Assembly (NCBI GenBank): GCA_963727755.1
Contig: CAVSHN010000012.1
Span: 62,001-126,000, forward strand
Direction of reading: 5' to 3'
Length of the DNA stretch: 64,000 nucleotides
DNA from: DASYAN01 sp963727755
GTDB lineage: Bacteria; Chloroflexota; Ktedonobacteria; Ktedonobacterales; Ktedonobacteraceae
Shown here piece by piece: positions 55,721-64,000 of this stretch. The notes beneath the pieces are model-generated. The model searched no databases. It saw nothing but the letters and a program-made list of their open reading frames with translations, and was not told where the DNA came from. Numbering within the stretch: position 1 is the stretch's first letter; the number at the start of each line of letters is the position of its first letter. Both the position numbers and the translations under genes were made by a program.

Positions 55721-56080
55721 TGACTTTCTATTCATGGGGTAGGGTATTTTGTCTCCGCTATCGTAGCTCAATGCAAGGATCTTTGCAGAGCTAATGCTGG
55801 CCTTGTATCAACAATAGGAAGTTTGCAACCTTCGTGATATAATAGGGAAAGCTGAATTGTCTTTTATACTGAGCACTCAAAATTAGGATTTGTAAGGATC
55901 TGTTGGAAAGGAGAGTACACCCCCCAAACTAAAAAAATAGCCAGTGAAGCTACTGTGTCCAATAGCCTACATCTATCGGGCACCCTTAAGCGTACTGCGT
56001 ATATAGAGGCTGCAAAGTGATGCTAGCTAGGTCAGTTGAGACTCCTCGACAGCAAGGCATGGATATTCAAGGAGGCAGAT
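55721..56080. other. Intergenic region with a candidate promoter
   Basis: TGATATAAT (55835-55843) is an extended -10 element facing right, about 240 nt before the small gene at 56081. No RNA gene recognised in the leader. Confidence 0.35.
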
Positions 56081-56281
56081 ATGTACCAGCATAGGGACCA
56101 CAAAGAAGCGCAAGAAATGTTGCGAAGAGCAGGCTTCAATCGTGCAGATATTGATCGGCTTACTAGCTTCCGTAGAGAGTTTGTCTTAGGAGAGATGGAT
56201 CAAACATCTGCCGAACATCGTCGCCTTGAATTCGCCCGTTGGCTATTCCTTACTGGTAAGTTGACAGACCAAGTACGCTAG
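56081..56281 (+). CDS. Small conserved-looking hypothetical protein (66 aa)
   Basis: AAGGAGG lies 5-6 nt before the ATG, an optimal ribosome-binding site. The product (MYQHRDHKEAQEMLRRAGFN, then TSAEHRRLEFARWLFLTGKL) is helical, charged and without cysteines. The ORF could extend 15 codons upstream but the Shine-Dalgarno fixes the start. Family not recognised. Confidence 0.6.
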   Translation: MYQHRDHKEAQEMLRRAGFNRADIDRLTSFRREFVLGEMDQTSAEHRRLEFARWLFLTGKLTDQVR

Positions 56282-56655
56282 ATTTTAGATTTTGGATTTT
56301 AGTAAGTGGGGTGGCTAGCGGTGATGATGACAATCTGTGCTTCGCCTTTAGACCGAAGCTAGGCGAGCCATGCTGCGATACGTACCTTTGTGAGTGTTAG
56401 TATCGGCTCCGGGCTTGCTCTATAATCAAATTCGTCTCCCCGTGTTTCTTTTTGCCTTCATGCTTGATTAAGCTAGGTCAAAATGTCCCTTTTTTCCTCT
56501 CTATTGTCCCTGTTTCCCCCTGTTAGAAGTATGTAGCTTGCTGTTACAATGTGCTCAATAAACGATCATCGTTGTGAATTGAGTTGTCAATGTACTACAA
56601 GATGTAGTATAGCATAGATGTCAATATGCACATATTCATCATACAGAGAAGGAAA
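56282..56655. other. Intergenic region; operator-like palindrome in a promoter
   Basis: TTGTCA (56584-56589) and TAGTAT (56605-56610), spacing 15, form a weak promoter for the lipoprotein gene. ACTACA-AGA-TGTAGT (56594-56608) is a perfect 6-bp inverted repeat lying between and over them, a possible repressor site. Nothing else is recognised. Confidence 0.35.
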
Positions 56656-58620
56656 ATGAACATTCTTTTATGCAGGAAGATTTTCCCCTGTGCCCCAAAT
56701 AAGGTTGGCCAGTTCATTCCCCGCTTAAAAGACGGGAGCTTTCCTGGCCGAGGTTCTGTAATTTGCTCAAAGAAATCATCTCTACAACGACCTGCTCAGG
56801 GTCATGGTAGGCGAATTAATCTTGCTTATCTTATCGTGTGGAGTGTCTTCTGCATTGTTACATTCTCATCTTGTGATTCAAGCCCATCAAAGCCATCAAT
56901 GCCGGTGTTTGTTTGCCCAACAACCACTCCGAGCCAGATGGTATTGAATATGGTCTATGACGATACTGAAGAAGCTTGGATCAAAGATGTTGTTAATGAT
57001 TTCAACAGCCAGAATATGAAGGATTGTAATACTTCAATTACTGTTAATGCAACTCCAATGGATTCAGGGGATGCCATGAAGGGCATTTTGAATGGTAAGC
57101 TGCAACCGGATATTTGGAGTCCAGCTGCAAGTATCTGGCTCTCATTGCTCAATATGCAATGGTACAAGAATAATAGCAGCGATTTGGTAAGTACCTCATC
57201 AAGCGCCTCACCAATTGCCTCATCAAATGCCTCACCTTCTCTGCTGACCAGTCCTATAGTTATTGCCATGTGGCAATCCCAGGTGCGGGCACTGAGTTGG
57301 CAGCCAACAAATTCTATTGGCTGGTCTACTATCAGTAATCTCATTGCGGACCCAAAAGGCTGGGCCTCCCACAATCATCCCGAGTGGGGTAAGTTCCATT
57401 TCGCCAACTCTAATCCTATATTCTCGAATGCAGGTCTAGATGCGATTATTAGTATGAACTATGCTGGAAGCTGTTACGAGAATATCACTCCTAACACAAC
57501 TCCTACCTGTACGAAGAACCAACTTGCTAGCACCAGTCTGGAGGACAGCTTCGTTAATAAATTCGTAAGTAATTTCGAACAATCGGTCCCATATTATAGC
57601 TCTAGTAGTAGCTTTCTTGCGGATCAGATGTTTAGCCATGGGCTAACCTACTTGAACGCTGTACCGATGGAGGAGAGTCTTGTTGTTCAGGCTAATGAGA
57701 GGAAGAAGTACCCAAATCTGGCGGATAAGGTTGTTGCCATCTATCCCTCTGAAGGCACTATCATGAGCGATTATCCTTTTGCAATTTTGCAGGGTCAGTG
57801 GGTCTCACCGTTTAAGAATGATGCGGCTCAAGACTTCCGCAATTTCTTGTTGAGCCAGACCGAACAGGCCAAGGCCGTGCAATACGGCTTCCGTACTACA
57901 CAACAACAGGTAGCACCGCTTGATAGTGACCATGGAGTAGATACAACGCAGCCAGGAGGCAATACATTGCCAATGCTTGATCCCACTGTGGTGCAGGAGA
58001 TTCAGGCCAATTGGGTGCACCAACGACGCCAATTCGATGTAATGCTGGTGGTGGACACCTCAGGTAGTATGAACTTCCCAATTGACAATGTCACTAAAGT
58101 CGATGGTGCAAAGACAGGGTTGCATGCATTTGTCAGTGGTGAGTCATCGCCCTCGTTTGTCAATCTCATGCAAGACTCAGATCAACTGGGTCTCACTACT
58201 TTCAGTGACTCCATAGACGTGATTTCTAATGTCTCACTCCTTGGTCCTAAGCGCCAGGATATACTCACAACTATCAATGATCTCTCTGCTGACGGGGGGG
58301 CTCTGCTCTTTGGCACAATTGCGCAGGAGTTTCGGTATCTTCAGCAATTCCCGTCTTCGGCGATTAGAGTGATGATCGTGCTTAGTAATCAGAGTGATAA
58401 CCAGAACAACATGACCCTTAATCAATTGACAGCTCTTGTCACTCCTCCCTCTAGCCAGCAGGATCTGGGACAGAATATCCGGATTTTCACGCTTGCCTAT
58501 GGTAGTGGCGCTGATACAAATACGCTAACACAGCTTGCCCAGTTGACTGGTGGCCAGGAGTTTAGTGCCACGCCACAGAATATTCAGGATATCTACCAGC
58601 AGATTGGAGAGGCTTTCTAG
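56656..58620 (+). CDS. Lipoprotein with solute-binding domain fused to a VWA domain
   Basis: ATG 56656 has AGAAGGA upstream. A long basic N-terminus is followed by a membrane helix and a lipobox ending at Cys73 (IVTFSSC), so the protein should be a lipoprotein or anchored outside the cell. Residues about 100-430 resemble extracellular solute-binding proteins of ABC transporters (KGILNGKLQPDIWSPAASIW, then GLTYLNAVPMEESLV). Residues 458-655 are a von Willebrand factor A domain with the MIDAS motif VVDTSGSM. No transporter permease is next to it, so the binding domain may serve sensing or adhesion. Similar fusions exist in Chloroflexota and Actinobacteria. Confidence 0.8.
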   Translation: MNILLCRKIFPCAPNKVGQFIPRLKDGSFPGRGSVICSKKSSLQRPAQGHGRRINLAYLIVWSVFCIVTFSSCDSSPSKPSMPVFVCPTTTPSQMVLNMVYDDTEEAWIKDVVNDFNSQNMKDCNTSITVNATPMDSGDAMKGILNGKLQPDIWSPAASIWLSLLNMQWYKNNSSDLVSTSSSASPIASSNASPSLLTSPIVIAMWQSQVRALSWQPTNSIGWSTISNLIADPKGWASHNHPEWGKFHFANSNPIFSNAGLDAIISMNYAGSCYENITPNTTPTCTKNQLASTSLEDSFVNKFVSNFEQSVPYYSSSSSFLADQMFSHGLTYLNAVPMEESLVVQANERKKYPNLADKVVAIYPSEGTIMSDYPFAILQGQWVSPFKNDAAQDFRNFLLSQTEQAKAVQYGFRTTQQQVAPLDSDHGVDTTQPGGNTLPMLDPTVVQEIQANWVHQRRQFDVMLVVDTSGSMNFPIDNVTKVDGAKTGLHAFVSGESSPSFVNLMQDSDQLGLTTFSDSIDVISNVSLLGPKRQDILTTINDLSADGGALLFGTIAQEFRYLQQFPSSAIRVMIVLSNQSDNQNNMTLNQLTALVTPPSSQQDLGQNIRIFTLAYGSGADTNTLTQLAQLTGGQEFSATPQNIQDIYQQIGEAF

Positions 58621-59034
58621 CGTTCTAGTTTCTGCGCAATCTCAACAAAATACTGAATGGTCTGGGGGTTGCTCATTCCAGGAAACTTCAACGAGTGGAT
58701 GACGTTCAGAGCGGAAGAGTAAAGCTGGTTGCTGGTCAGAACTCTTGCGAAAAATGTGCTCTGCATAATTGAGTTTGGCTCCAGGGAACCACGAAGCCCC
58801 AGGCATAGTGTGGGTTGTTAACACTGTCTTGTAGGGATGAGAAGCTTTGATGTGGAAGAAGTCCCAGATAGAAGCCCAGAAGTCTTCGAGGTGGGTTACG
58901 GACCACTGCCAGACCTCTTCACGTGTCTGGAAGTGTAGACCTTTTGTTTGCTCTAGCCATTGCAGATAGCGGGTGATGTTGGCCTGTTGTTTCGTCTCCT
59001 CAGAGGGTTCCCAGAGGGGTAGGTTGTTGCTAAC
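58617..59034 (-). pseudogene. Acetoacetyl-CoA synthetase remnant (both ends, middle deleted)
   Basis: The N-terminal domain is clear: NNLPLWEPSEETKQQANITR, WQWSVTHLEDFWASIWDFF and PGASWFPGAKLNYAEHIF, as in acetyl/acetoacetyl-CoA synthetases (normally about 650 residues). After LVEVSWNE the frame ends. Right there, another frame reads SNPQTIQYFVEIAQKLER and stops at 58617-58619, like the extreme C-terminus of the same enzyme. About 500 codons including the AMP-binding motifs are missing. The stop codon overlaps that of the VWA gene. The start ATG is taken at 59034 (MVSNNLPLW); the upstream extension is not conserved. Confidence 0.65.
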
Positions 59035-59197
59035 CATAATAAATGCAACCCTTTCCCTTTCGGTTCTTGCGTGCTCACTTACTCTGATGGTCACAACGAT
59101 CCACAGAGTTTGGCAACGTACTCTGCAATCATTCCTAAATTCAAGTGTACCCTCTATTCAAGCTAAATGCAATAGACGACCTTCATTAGCAAGTGTG

Positions 59198-59227
59198 TTG
59201 AACCTTTTGTAGATTGTGGCGTAATAT
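59198..59227 (+). promoter_or_regulatory. Sigma-70-like promoter
   Basis: TTGAAC (59198-59203), 18-bp spacer, TAATAT (59222-59227), 44 nt before the ATG at 59271. Confidence 0.5.
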
Positions 59228-59270
59228 AAGAAGGTAGACAGAAATTTCTTGAAATCAGGAGGAGTACTCC

Positions 59271-59927
59271 ATGACTACAAATTCCAACCAAGGCCCACAG
59301 TCTGATCCTGTAGAGAGTTATGGCGGCTATGGCGGCTATCAACCCGCAAATCCTGTAGATGATCCCTATGGAGCTAGTCAACAGGGTGGCTTTCAACAAA
59401 GCGATCCAAACTATGTGTATGGGCAACACCAGCAGGCTAGTAGTGATCAGCAACAGCAGCAGTATACGTATGAGCCCCCTGAGAGTGTGCTCAGGGGACA
59501 GAAGAGAAGAAGTTCTGGATCATCCACTTCCTTCACATCGGCAGCTAGTCAGGGTCCAGTCACGAAAGAGGACCGCAAGTTTGCTCTTTATAGTTACCTC
59601 GGCTTCTGCTTTACGGGTATCGTTTTTTTCTTTCTTAAGAGCAAGCGCCCCTTTGTCCGTTTCCATGCTGCTCAGTCGGTTGTACTATTCGTGCCTGTAG
59701 CTGCTATTCTAATTGTTTTGAAGGTTATATCAATTGTTACGCTTATTCCATTCATTGGATGGATTTTAAGTCCCGTAATTAGCCTGCTAACTTTTATTGT
59801 TGTAGCACCGGTGTTTATTCTTTGGATCATATTAATGGTATTGTCTTACCAGGGAATCAGAGTGAAGTTGCCAATTATCGGTCACTATGCCGAGGCTCTG
59901 GTGGCACGTTTTTCTGCAAATAAATAA
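59271..59927 (+). CDS. DUF4870-like membrane protein with Gln-rich tail
   Basis: Same design as the protein at 24734: a disordered Gln/Gly/Tyr-rich N-terminus of 100 residues, then a Tic20/DUF4870-like domain (DRKFALYSYLGFCFTGIVFF, RPFVRFHAAQSVVLF, GIRVKLPIIGHYAEAL) with four membrane helices. Function unknown. AGGAGGAGTACTCC precedes the ATG, giving a good ribosome-binding site. Probably monocistronic. Confidence 0.8.
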   Translation: MTTNSNQGPQSDPVESYGGYGGYQPANPVDDPYGASQQGGFQQSDPNYVYGQHQQASSDQQQQQYTYEPPESVLRGQKRRSSGSSTSFTSAASQGPVTKEDRKFALYSYLGFCFTGIVFFFLKSKRPFVRFHAAQSVVLFVPVAAILIVLKVISIVTLIPFIGWILSPVISLLTFIVVAPVFILWIILMVLSYQGIRVKLPIIGHYAEALVARFSANK

Positions 59928-60043
59928 GGATGTGGAAAGGAGAAAAATATTTGTAACGGGATTGAAAATAGTATAAAAAGAGGAGGAGAGTCATTCGCGA
60001 ATTTGTCAGGAGTGGCTCTTCTCAACGAGTTGGGCATGCTTAA

Positions 60044-60265
60044 TTAGCGTCCGACGGCCTTAATGCGCTCGGGGCGGCGGAGGAAGTAGTAGAGTAAGGC
60101 ACCAAAGAGGGGAACAAAGATGATGAAGATTGTCCAGGCCACCTTATCGTTGCCCTCGGATGGTTCTTTGCAAAGGCAGTCGATTAATGTCCAGATCCAG
60201 AAAATGGTTGCGAGTAGGACGAGCCCCTGGGAGCCATCCCAAAGGAGAGAAGACAGGTTGAACAT
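60044..60265 (-). CDS. PLDc_N domain membrane protein
   Basis: 73 residues, two membrane helices (LVLLATIFWIWTLIDCL and WTIFIIFVPLFGALLYYFL) with the RRPER basic end, which is the phospholipase D N-terminal (PLDc_N) domain occurring alone. Such small proteins are widespread and uncharacterised. AAGGAGATCAC precedes the ATG on the minus strand. Confidence 0.8.
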   Translation of the reverse strand: MFNLSSLLWDGSQGLVLLATIFWIWTLIDCLCKEPSEGNDKVAWTIFIIFVPLFGALLYYFLRRPERIKAVGR

Positions 60266-60406
60266 AGTGATCTCCTTGCCTATGTGTAGGCACCGTTCTA
60301 TACCTCTTAAAAAGTTGGTGTGTTCTCGGAATGCTTTCCATTCTGTGTTACGTTTAGCATGAGAATAAGTTGTTTGATTGTGGCGTGATACAACCTTTTC
60401 AATTCA

Positions 60407-60415
60407 TGCTACAAT
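60407..60415 (+). promoter_or_regulatory. Extended -10 promoter upstream of the omega-RNA
   Basis: TGCTACAAT, directed to the right, would start transcription near 60422, at the 5' side of the folded region preceding iscB. No strong -35. Confidence 0.4.
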
Positions 60416-60421
60416 TATATA

Positions 60422-60791
60422 GGACCAATCTACCGGGGAGACGGAAGACAGTCAGGAACCCCATCGCTTATGAACTTTAAGAAATTAACAAGGTAAATGA
60501 CAAGCTTCGTATACACCCTATTTAAAATTTAAAGTTCATTAGCTATGGGCTTGTGAAACAACGTTAGCGCTGCTCACAAGCCCACCTGACCAGACTCAGT
60601 CCGAGCAATCGGGCTACGTTATCAGGAAGCGTTCAAGTTCTTACCTACGGGTGCGTTGCCAGCCTGTAGCTCTAAAATTTCTCGGTTAAACAGGTGTACA
60701 AGGGTTAGTCCAGTGCTGAGAGAAAAGTACCGCCTGATAACATTGTCGAGGCACACATTAGCTGGGAAACCAGTTCCGAAAGGAAATCTAA
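60422..60791 (+). ncRNA. Omega-RNA (IscB guide RNA) scaffold
   Basis: Non-coding, highly structured stretch directly before iscB, where omega-RNAs are found. Visible helices: TGAACTTTAA (60471-60480) / TTAAAGTTCA (60529-60538), perfect 10 bp; GGGCTTGTGA (60547-60556) / TCACAAGCCC (60574-60583), perfect 10 bp; and a long-range perfect 9-bp pairing GTTATCAGG (60618-60626) / CCTGATAAC (60733-60741). In known IscB loci the guide is the 5' end, taken from DNA flanking the element's left end, so the guide would precede the first helix. The exact 5' end is not determined. Confidence 0.75.
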
Positions 60792-62091
60792 ATGTCGGTT
60801 TTTGTATTAGACACTAACAAAACGCCTCTTGCGCCATGCCACGAGGACAGAGCGAGAAAGTTGCTAAAATCAGGGAAAGCGGCAATCTATCGCAGATTCC
60901 CGTTTACCATTATCCTGAAGCGTGCAGTTGAGAACCCGCAGGTTTCAGAATTGCGCATCAAGCTTGACCCAGGCTCCAAGACCACGGGCATAGCTGTGGT
61001 TGACGGCACTTCCGGCAAGGTCGTTTTTGCCGCAGAGTTGTCTCATCGTGGACATACAATCAAAGAAAGCTTAGACAGCCGTCGAGCTATCAGAAGAAGC
61101 AGGCGAGCACGCTACACACGCTACCGTGCTGCTCGCTGGCAGAACCGCAGACGAAAGGCGGGCTGGTTGCCACCATCGCTCTCCAGTCGCATCAGCAATG
61201 TGCTCACGTGGGTTGCTAGACTCTCGCGTCTCTGTCGCATCACAAATATCAGCATGGAATTGGTACGGTTCGATACGCAACTGATGGACAATCCTGAGAT
61301 TAGTGATGTTGAATATCAACAAGGTACTCGTGCAGGATACGAGTTGCGAGAATATTTATTGCTCAAATGGGGACATAAGTGCACATACTGTGGCAAGGAA
61401 AACGTTCCTCTGCAAATTGAGCACATTGTCCCACGTGCCAAGAACGGCTCAAACAGAGTGAGTAATTTGTGCTTAGCATGCAAAAAGTGCAATCTAGCCA
61501 AGTGTACGAAGGATATTAAGGATTTTCTTAAAAAAAAACCTGAACTACTCAAGCGGATTCTTGCTCAGGCGAAAACCCCGCTTAGGGATGCACGCTGCGG
61601 TAAACTCCACTCGTTGGGAACTATTCCGGCGCTTGCAAAACACGGGTTTGCCTATCGAGTGCGGTTCCGGTGGCTTAACCAAATTTAACCGGACAAGCAG
61701 GAATTTGCCGAAAGCTCACTGGCTAGATGCCGCATGTGTGGGCAAGAGCACGCCGGGGGTATTAGACACGAAAGGCGTACAACCTCTTCTCATCAAGGCT
61801 TGCGGTTGCGGGTGCAGACAAATGTGCCATATGAATAAATATGGTTTTCCCCGCACATCTGCTAAGGCTGCAAAAATCGTGCATGGTTTTCAGACAGGGG
61901 ATATTGTCAAAGCTATTATTCCCAACGGGAAATATGCGGGGACACATGTAGGGCGTGTGGCAGTTCGAACAAGAGGAAGTTTTGCCATTTGTAGCGGAAA
62001 TGGCAAATGGTTCGACACTAGCCACAAAAATTGTGGAGCGGTGCACAAAATGGATGGGTACAGCTATCAGAGAGGTGAGCAGTGTGCGTAA
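60792..62091 (+). pseudogene. iscB: IscB RNA-guided nuclease, one frameshift before RuvC-III
   Basis: IscB is the transposon-encoded ancestor of Cas9, a nickase pair guided by omega-RNA. The PLMP domain begins VFVLDTNKTPLAPCHEDRAR; RuvC-I has KLDPGSKTTGIAVV (Asp about 59); the Arg-rich bridge helix is SRRAIRRSRRARYTRYRAAR; RuvC-II has the Glu in NISMELVRFD; the HNH domain has CTYC, IEHIVPRAKNG and CKKC. A one-base insertion near 61590-61596 (GATGCA-C-GCTGCGGTA) shifts the frame. The next frame supplies AAVNSTRWELF, the RuvC-III HWLDAACVG and the TAM-interacting C-terminus (to 62091). As sequenced, RuvC would be inactive but HNH would remain. No tnpA nearby. Confidence 0.85.
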
Positions 62092-62136
62092 GCCGCACAT
62101 GCCACCTTCGCGGCCCCAATCCAAGCTACAAAAGGA

Positions 62137-62182
62137 CGCGCCATTCCTCCCCCTAAGCTTTTGCGAGGGGAATCTTGGCGCG
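62137..62182 (+). terminator. Hairpin at the right end of the IscB element
   Basis: GCGCCATTCCTCCCC pairs imperfectly with GAGGGGAATCTTGGCGC. It lies 46 bp after iscB, where IS200/IS605-like elements have their right-end hairpin; it may also end the transcript. Confidence 0.5.
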
Positions 62183-62242
62183 GGTTAGTTGGGCTTAATT
62201 ATACGGAAGTTTTGCTCCCATGCAGTAAAATTAGGAGACATT

Positions 62243-63307
62243 ATGAGTACTGAGCAGCAAAAACTACCAGATGAACGAGACGTTACTGCAAAGAGTATCT
62301 CTCGTGTTGTCACGCTGCCTGAGAATGAAGACCGAGATACCCTAGTACATTACTATTATCAGATGGTACTTGTGCGCCGTTTCGAAGAGAAGGCGGCTGA
62401 GATGTACAACAAAGCACGTATAGGAGGTTACTGCCATCTTAATTTGGGCGAAGAGGCCACTGTTGTTGGATTTTGCGCAGGATTAGGACCAAAGGACTAT
62501 GTGTACACGAACTATCGTGAACATGGGTATGCAATCTGTCGTGGTATTACTACAAAATCGGTGATGGCCGAGTTGTTTGGCAAAGAGACTGGCTGTTCGC
62601 ATGGACGTGGTGGTTCTATGCATCTGTTTAGCTTAGAGCATCGCCTGCTTGGTGGCTATGCGATTGTCGGAGGACAGATTCCGCTAGCCACAGGTGCAGC
62701 CTTTGCTATTGCTTATCGAGGCTCTGATGAAGTCGTTGTTTGCCAAATGGGTGATGGAACGACGAATGGGGGCCCGTTCTTTGAGTCCTTGAATCTGGCA
62801 AAAATTTATAAGTTGCCCATTGTCTTTTTTATTGTCAATAACCTGTATGGTATGGGCATGCCTGCAGAAAAGGGTTCCGCTGTTCCAGAACTCTACCGCA
62901 AAGCGCATGCGTTTGATATGCTTAGCGAGCGGGTAGATGGCAATGATGTGCTGGCGGTTCGTGATGCCATGCGGCGAGCAGCGACCGTGGCCCGTGAACA
63001 GCATGAGCCCGTGCTCCTTGAAGCTGTTAGCTATCGTTTCAAAGGTCATTCTGTTATTGACCCTGATCGCTATCGTGATGAAGAGGAAGTCAAACGAGGG
63101 CGTGCTCTAGACCCCATTGCTGCTTTTGCTAAACATCTACTGGAGGCGCAGTTGATTGATGAGCAGGGCATGGATAGGATTGAGCAACAGGTTGAATACG
63201 AGGTCGAAGAGGCTGTCAGGTTTGCAGAGGAGAGTTCTTTCCCGCCGCTAGAGAGCCTCATGGATTATATCTATGCGCCTGACAATATCGAGTTGGAGAG
63301 GAGATAA
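62243..63307 (+). CDS. pdhA: Pyruvate dehydrogenase E1 component, alpha subunit
   Basis: 354 residues, the normal size. With the beta subunit it decarboxylates pyruvate (or a branched 2-oxo acid) using thiamine diphosphate and passes the acetyl group to the E2 lipoyl domain. The thiamine-binding motif starts MGDGTTNGGPFFESLN and ends IVNNLYGMG; the phosphorylation-loop-like YRFKGHSVIDPDRYRDEEEV is also visible. AGGAGA is 6 nt before ATG 62243; the longer frame from 62189 has no family match. pdhB starts 9 bp later, so the two form an operon. Confidence 0.92.
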   Translation: MSTEQQKLPDERDVTAKSISRVVTLPENEDRDTLVHYYYQMVLVRRFEEKAAEMYNKARIGGYCHLNLGEEATVVGFCAGLGPKDYVYTNYREHGYAICRGITTKSVMAELFGKETGCSHGRGGSMHLFSLEHRLLGGYAIVGGQIPLATGAAFAIAYRGSDEVVVCQMGDGTTNGGPFFESLNLAKIYKLPIVFFIVNNLYGMGMPAEKGSAVPELYRKAHAFDMLSERVDGNDVLAVRDAMRRAATVAREQHEPVLLEAVSYRFKGHSVIDPDRYRDEEEVKRGRALDPIAAFAKHLLEAQLIDEQGMDRIEQQVEYEVEEAVRFAEESSFPPLESLMDYIYAPDNIELERR

Positions 63308-63315
63308 AGGGATTT

Positions 63316-64000
63316 ATGGTTGACATTAGCTTTCGTCAGGTGCTGAACAACACGTTGCGTGAAGAGATGCATCGTGATGATAATGTCTTTTTAATGGGCG
63401 AAGAGATCGGCGTGTTTGAAGGATCGTATAAGATCACGGCTGGTTTGTTAAAAGAATTTGGTCCCAAACGTGTGGTCGATACTCCCATTGCTGAGAATGG
63501 CTTTGTGGGTATGGCGGTTGGTGCAGCTATGCTTGGCCTGCGCCCGGTGGTTGAGATCATGACTTTCAACTTCATTACGCTAGCAATTGATGAGATCTTG
63601 AACCATGCCGCGAAAATTTATTACATGTTTGGTGGTCAGACCCCCATTCCATTAGTCATTCGTACGCCCGGAGGCGGTGGTCAGCAGCTTTCTGCGACAC
63701 ACTCGCAAAACCTGGAAGTCTGGTTTGCTCATGTTCCTGGATTGCAGGTGGTTGCTCCATCAACGCCAGCTGATGCCAAAGGGCTGCTACGTACGGCCAT
63801 ACGTAACAATAACCCGGTCCTTTTCCTTGAGCATCTAGCTCTTTACAGTCACAAAGGCGAGGTCCCTGAGGGCGATTATACCATTCCTTTTGGTCAGGCG
63901 AAGGTCACAAAGGAGGGGAAAGACCTGACAGTCATCAGCTATTCGCGTAAGGCTGCAATTGCTCATGATGTGGCGAGCCGTCTTGAGCGCGAGAATAAAC
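63316..64000 (+). CDS. pdhB: Pyruvate dehydrogenase E1 component, beta subunit (partial)
   Basis: Open to the right edge (228 residues visible of about 325). It starts MVDISFRQVLNNTLREEMHR, then DDNVFLMGEEIGVFEGSYKI, DTPIAENGFVGMAVGAAMLG and GGQQLSATHSQNLEVWFAHV, all conserved in E1-beta. It forms the alpha2-beta2 E1 with pdhA immediately upstream (8-bp gap). The E2 gene probably follows outside the window. Confidence 0.93.
   Translation, partial: MVDISFRQVLNNTLREEMHRDDNVFLMGEEIGVFEGSYKITAGLLKEFGPKRVVDTPIAENGFVGMAVGAAMLGLRPVVEIMTFNFITLAIDEILNHAAKIYYMFGGQTPIPLVIRTPGGGGQQLSATHSQNLEVWFAHVPGLQVVAPSTPADAKGLLRTAIRNNNPVLFLEHLALYSHKGEVPEGDYTIPFGQAKVTKEGKDLTVISYSRKAAIAHDVASRLERENK

Noticed and set aside
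55750..55880. tRNA-like stretch after ccdA
   Set aside because: No cloverleaf with a T-loop GGTTCGAATCC-type motif; no tRNA was recognised anywhere in the window.

Overview
The window looks like chromosomal or island DNA of a large-genome Chloroflexota bacterium of the Ktedonobacteria type. This is inference from gene style: kinesin-light-chain-like TPR proteins, MerR-like and XRE regulators, DUF4870 proteins with Gln/Gly-rich tails, insertion-sequence debris and IscB. No rRNA or tRNA was seen to confirm it.

Layout. 1-3.7 kb: end of a VirB4-type conjugation ATPase, a possible IS200/IS605 right-end scar, an XRE membrane protein containing translated palindromic repeats, and a MerR-like regulator with candidate operators. 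3.7-8.8 kb: two class A penicillin-binding proteins in tandem, the first intact apart from a stop codon cutting off its cytoplasmic tail, the second broken by three frameshifts. 9-23 kb: an island of repeat-rich proteins without clear function, interrupted by an IS4-superfamily transposase: a basic/acidic coiled-coil protein, a HEAT-repeat protein, a very large protein with four copies of one domain (two frameshifts) overlapping by 4 bp an immunity-like gene, and a membrane protein with a 54-bp repeat. 23-33 kb: DedA, DUF4870 with a structured leader, then a giant minus-strand locus that appears to be one gene: duplicated DoxX membrane domain, Pro/Ser/Asp linker repeats and up to 26 TPRs, split by frameshifts and by palindromic repeats.

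33.5-46.3 kb: a minus-strand cluster with a sulfotransferase-like gene, two hypotheticals and four tandem paralogues of a TPR + TupA-like ATP-grasp protein. Only the copy furthest upstream in the direction of transcription (43650-45494) is an intact fusion. The other three are split at the same nucleotide junction. Long direct repeats separate the copies. I consider this array the most interesting unexplained system in the window.

46.5-64 kb: more ordinary genes: htpG, a DUF6941-like gene coupled to two antitoxin-like paralogues and a PIN toxin, a metal-binding HMA protein, a DUF2079 membrane protein, a methyltransferase, an acidic FEQML-repeat gene, ccdA, a solute-binding/VWA lipoprotein, an acetoacetyl-CoA synthetase remnant, a second DUF4870 protein, an IscB gene with its omega-RNA (one frameshift), and pdhA-pdhB running off the right edge.

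A notable property is the number of single-base indels, all in accessory genes, while conserved genes (htpG, first PBP, pdhA, ccdA, DUF2079) are open. Either accessory genes are decaying here or the assembly has indel errors in low-coverage repeats; raw reads would decide.
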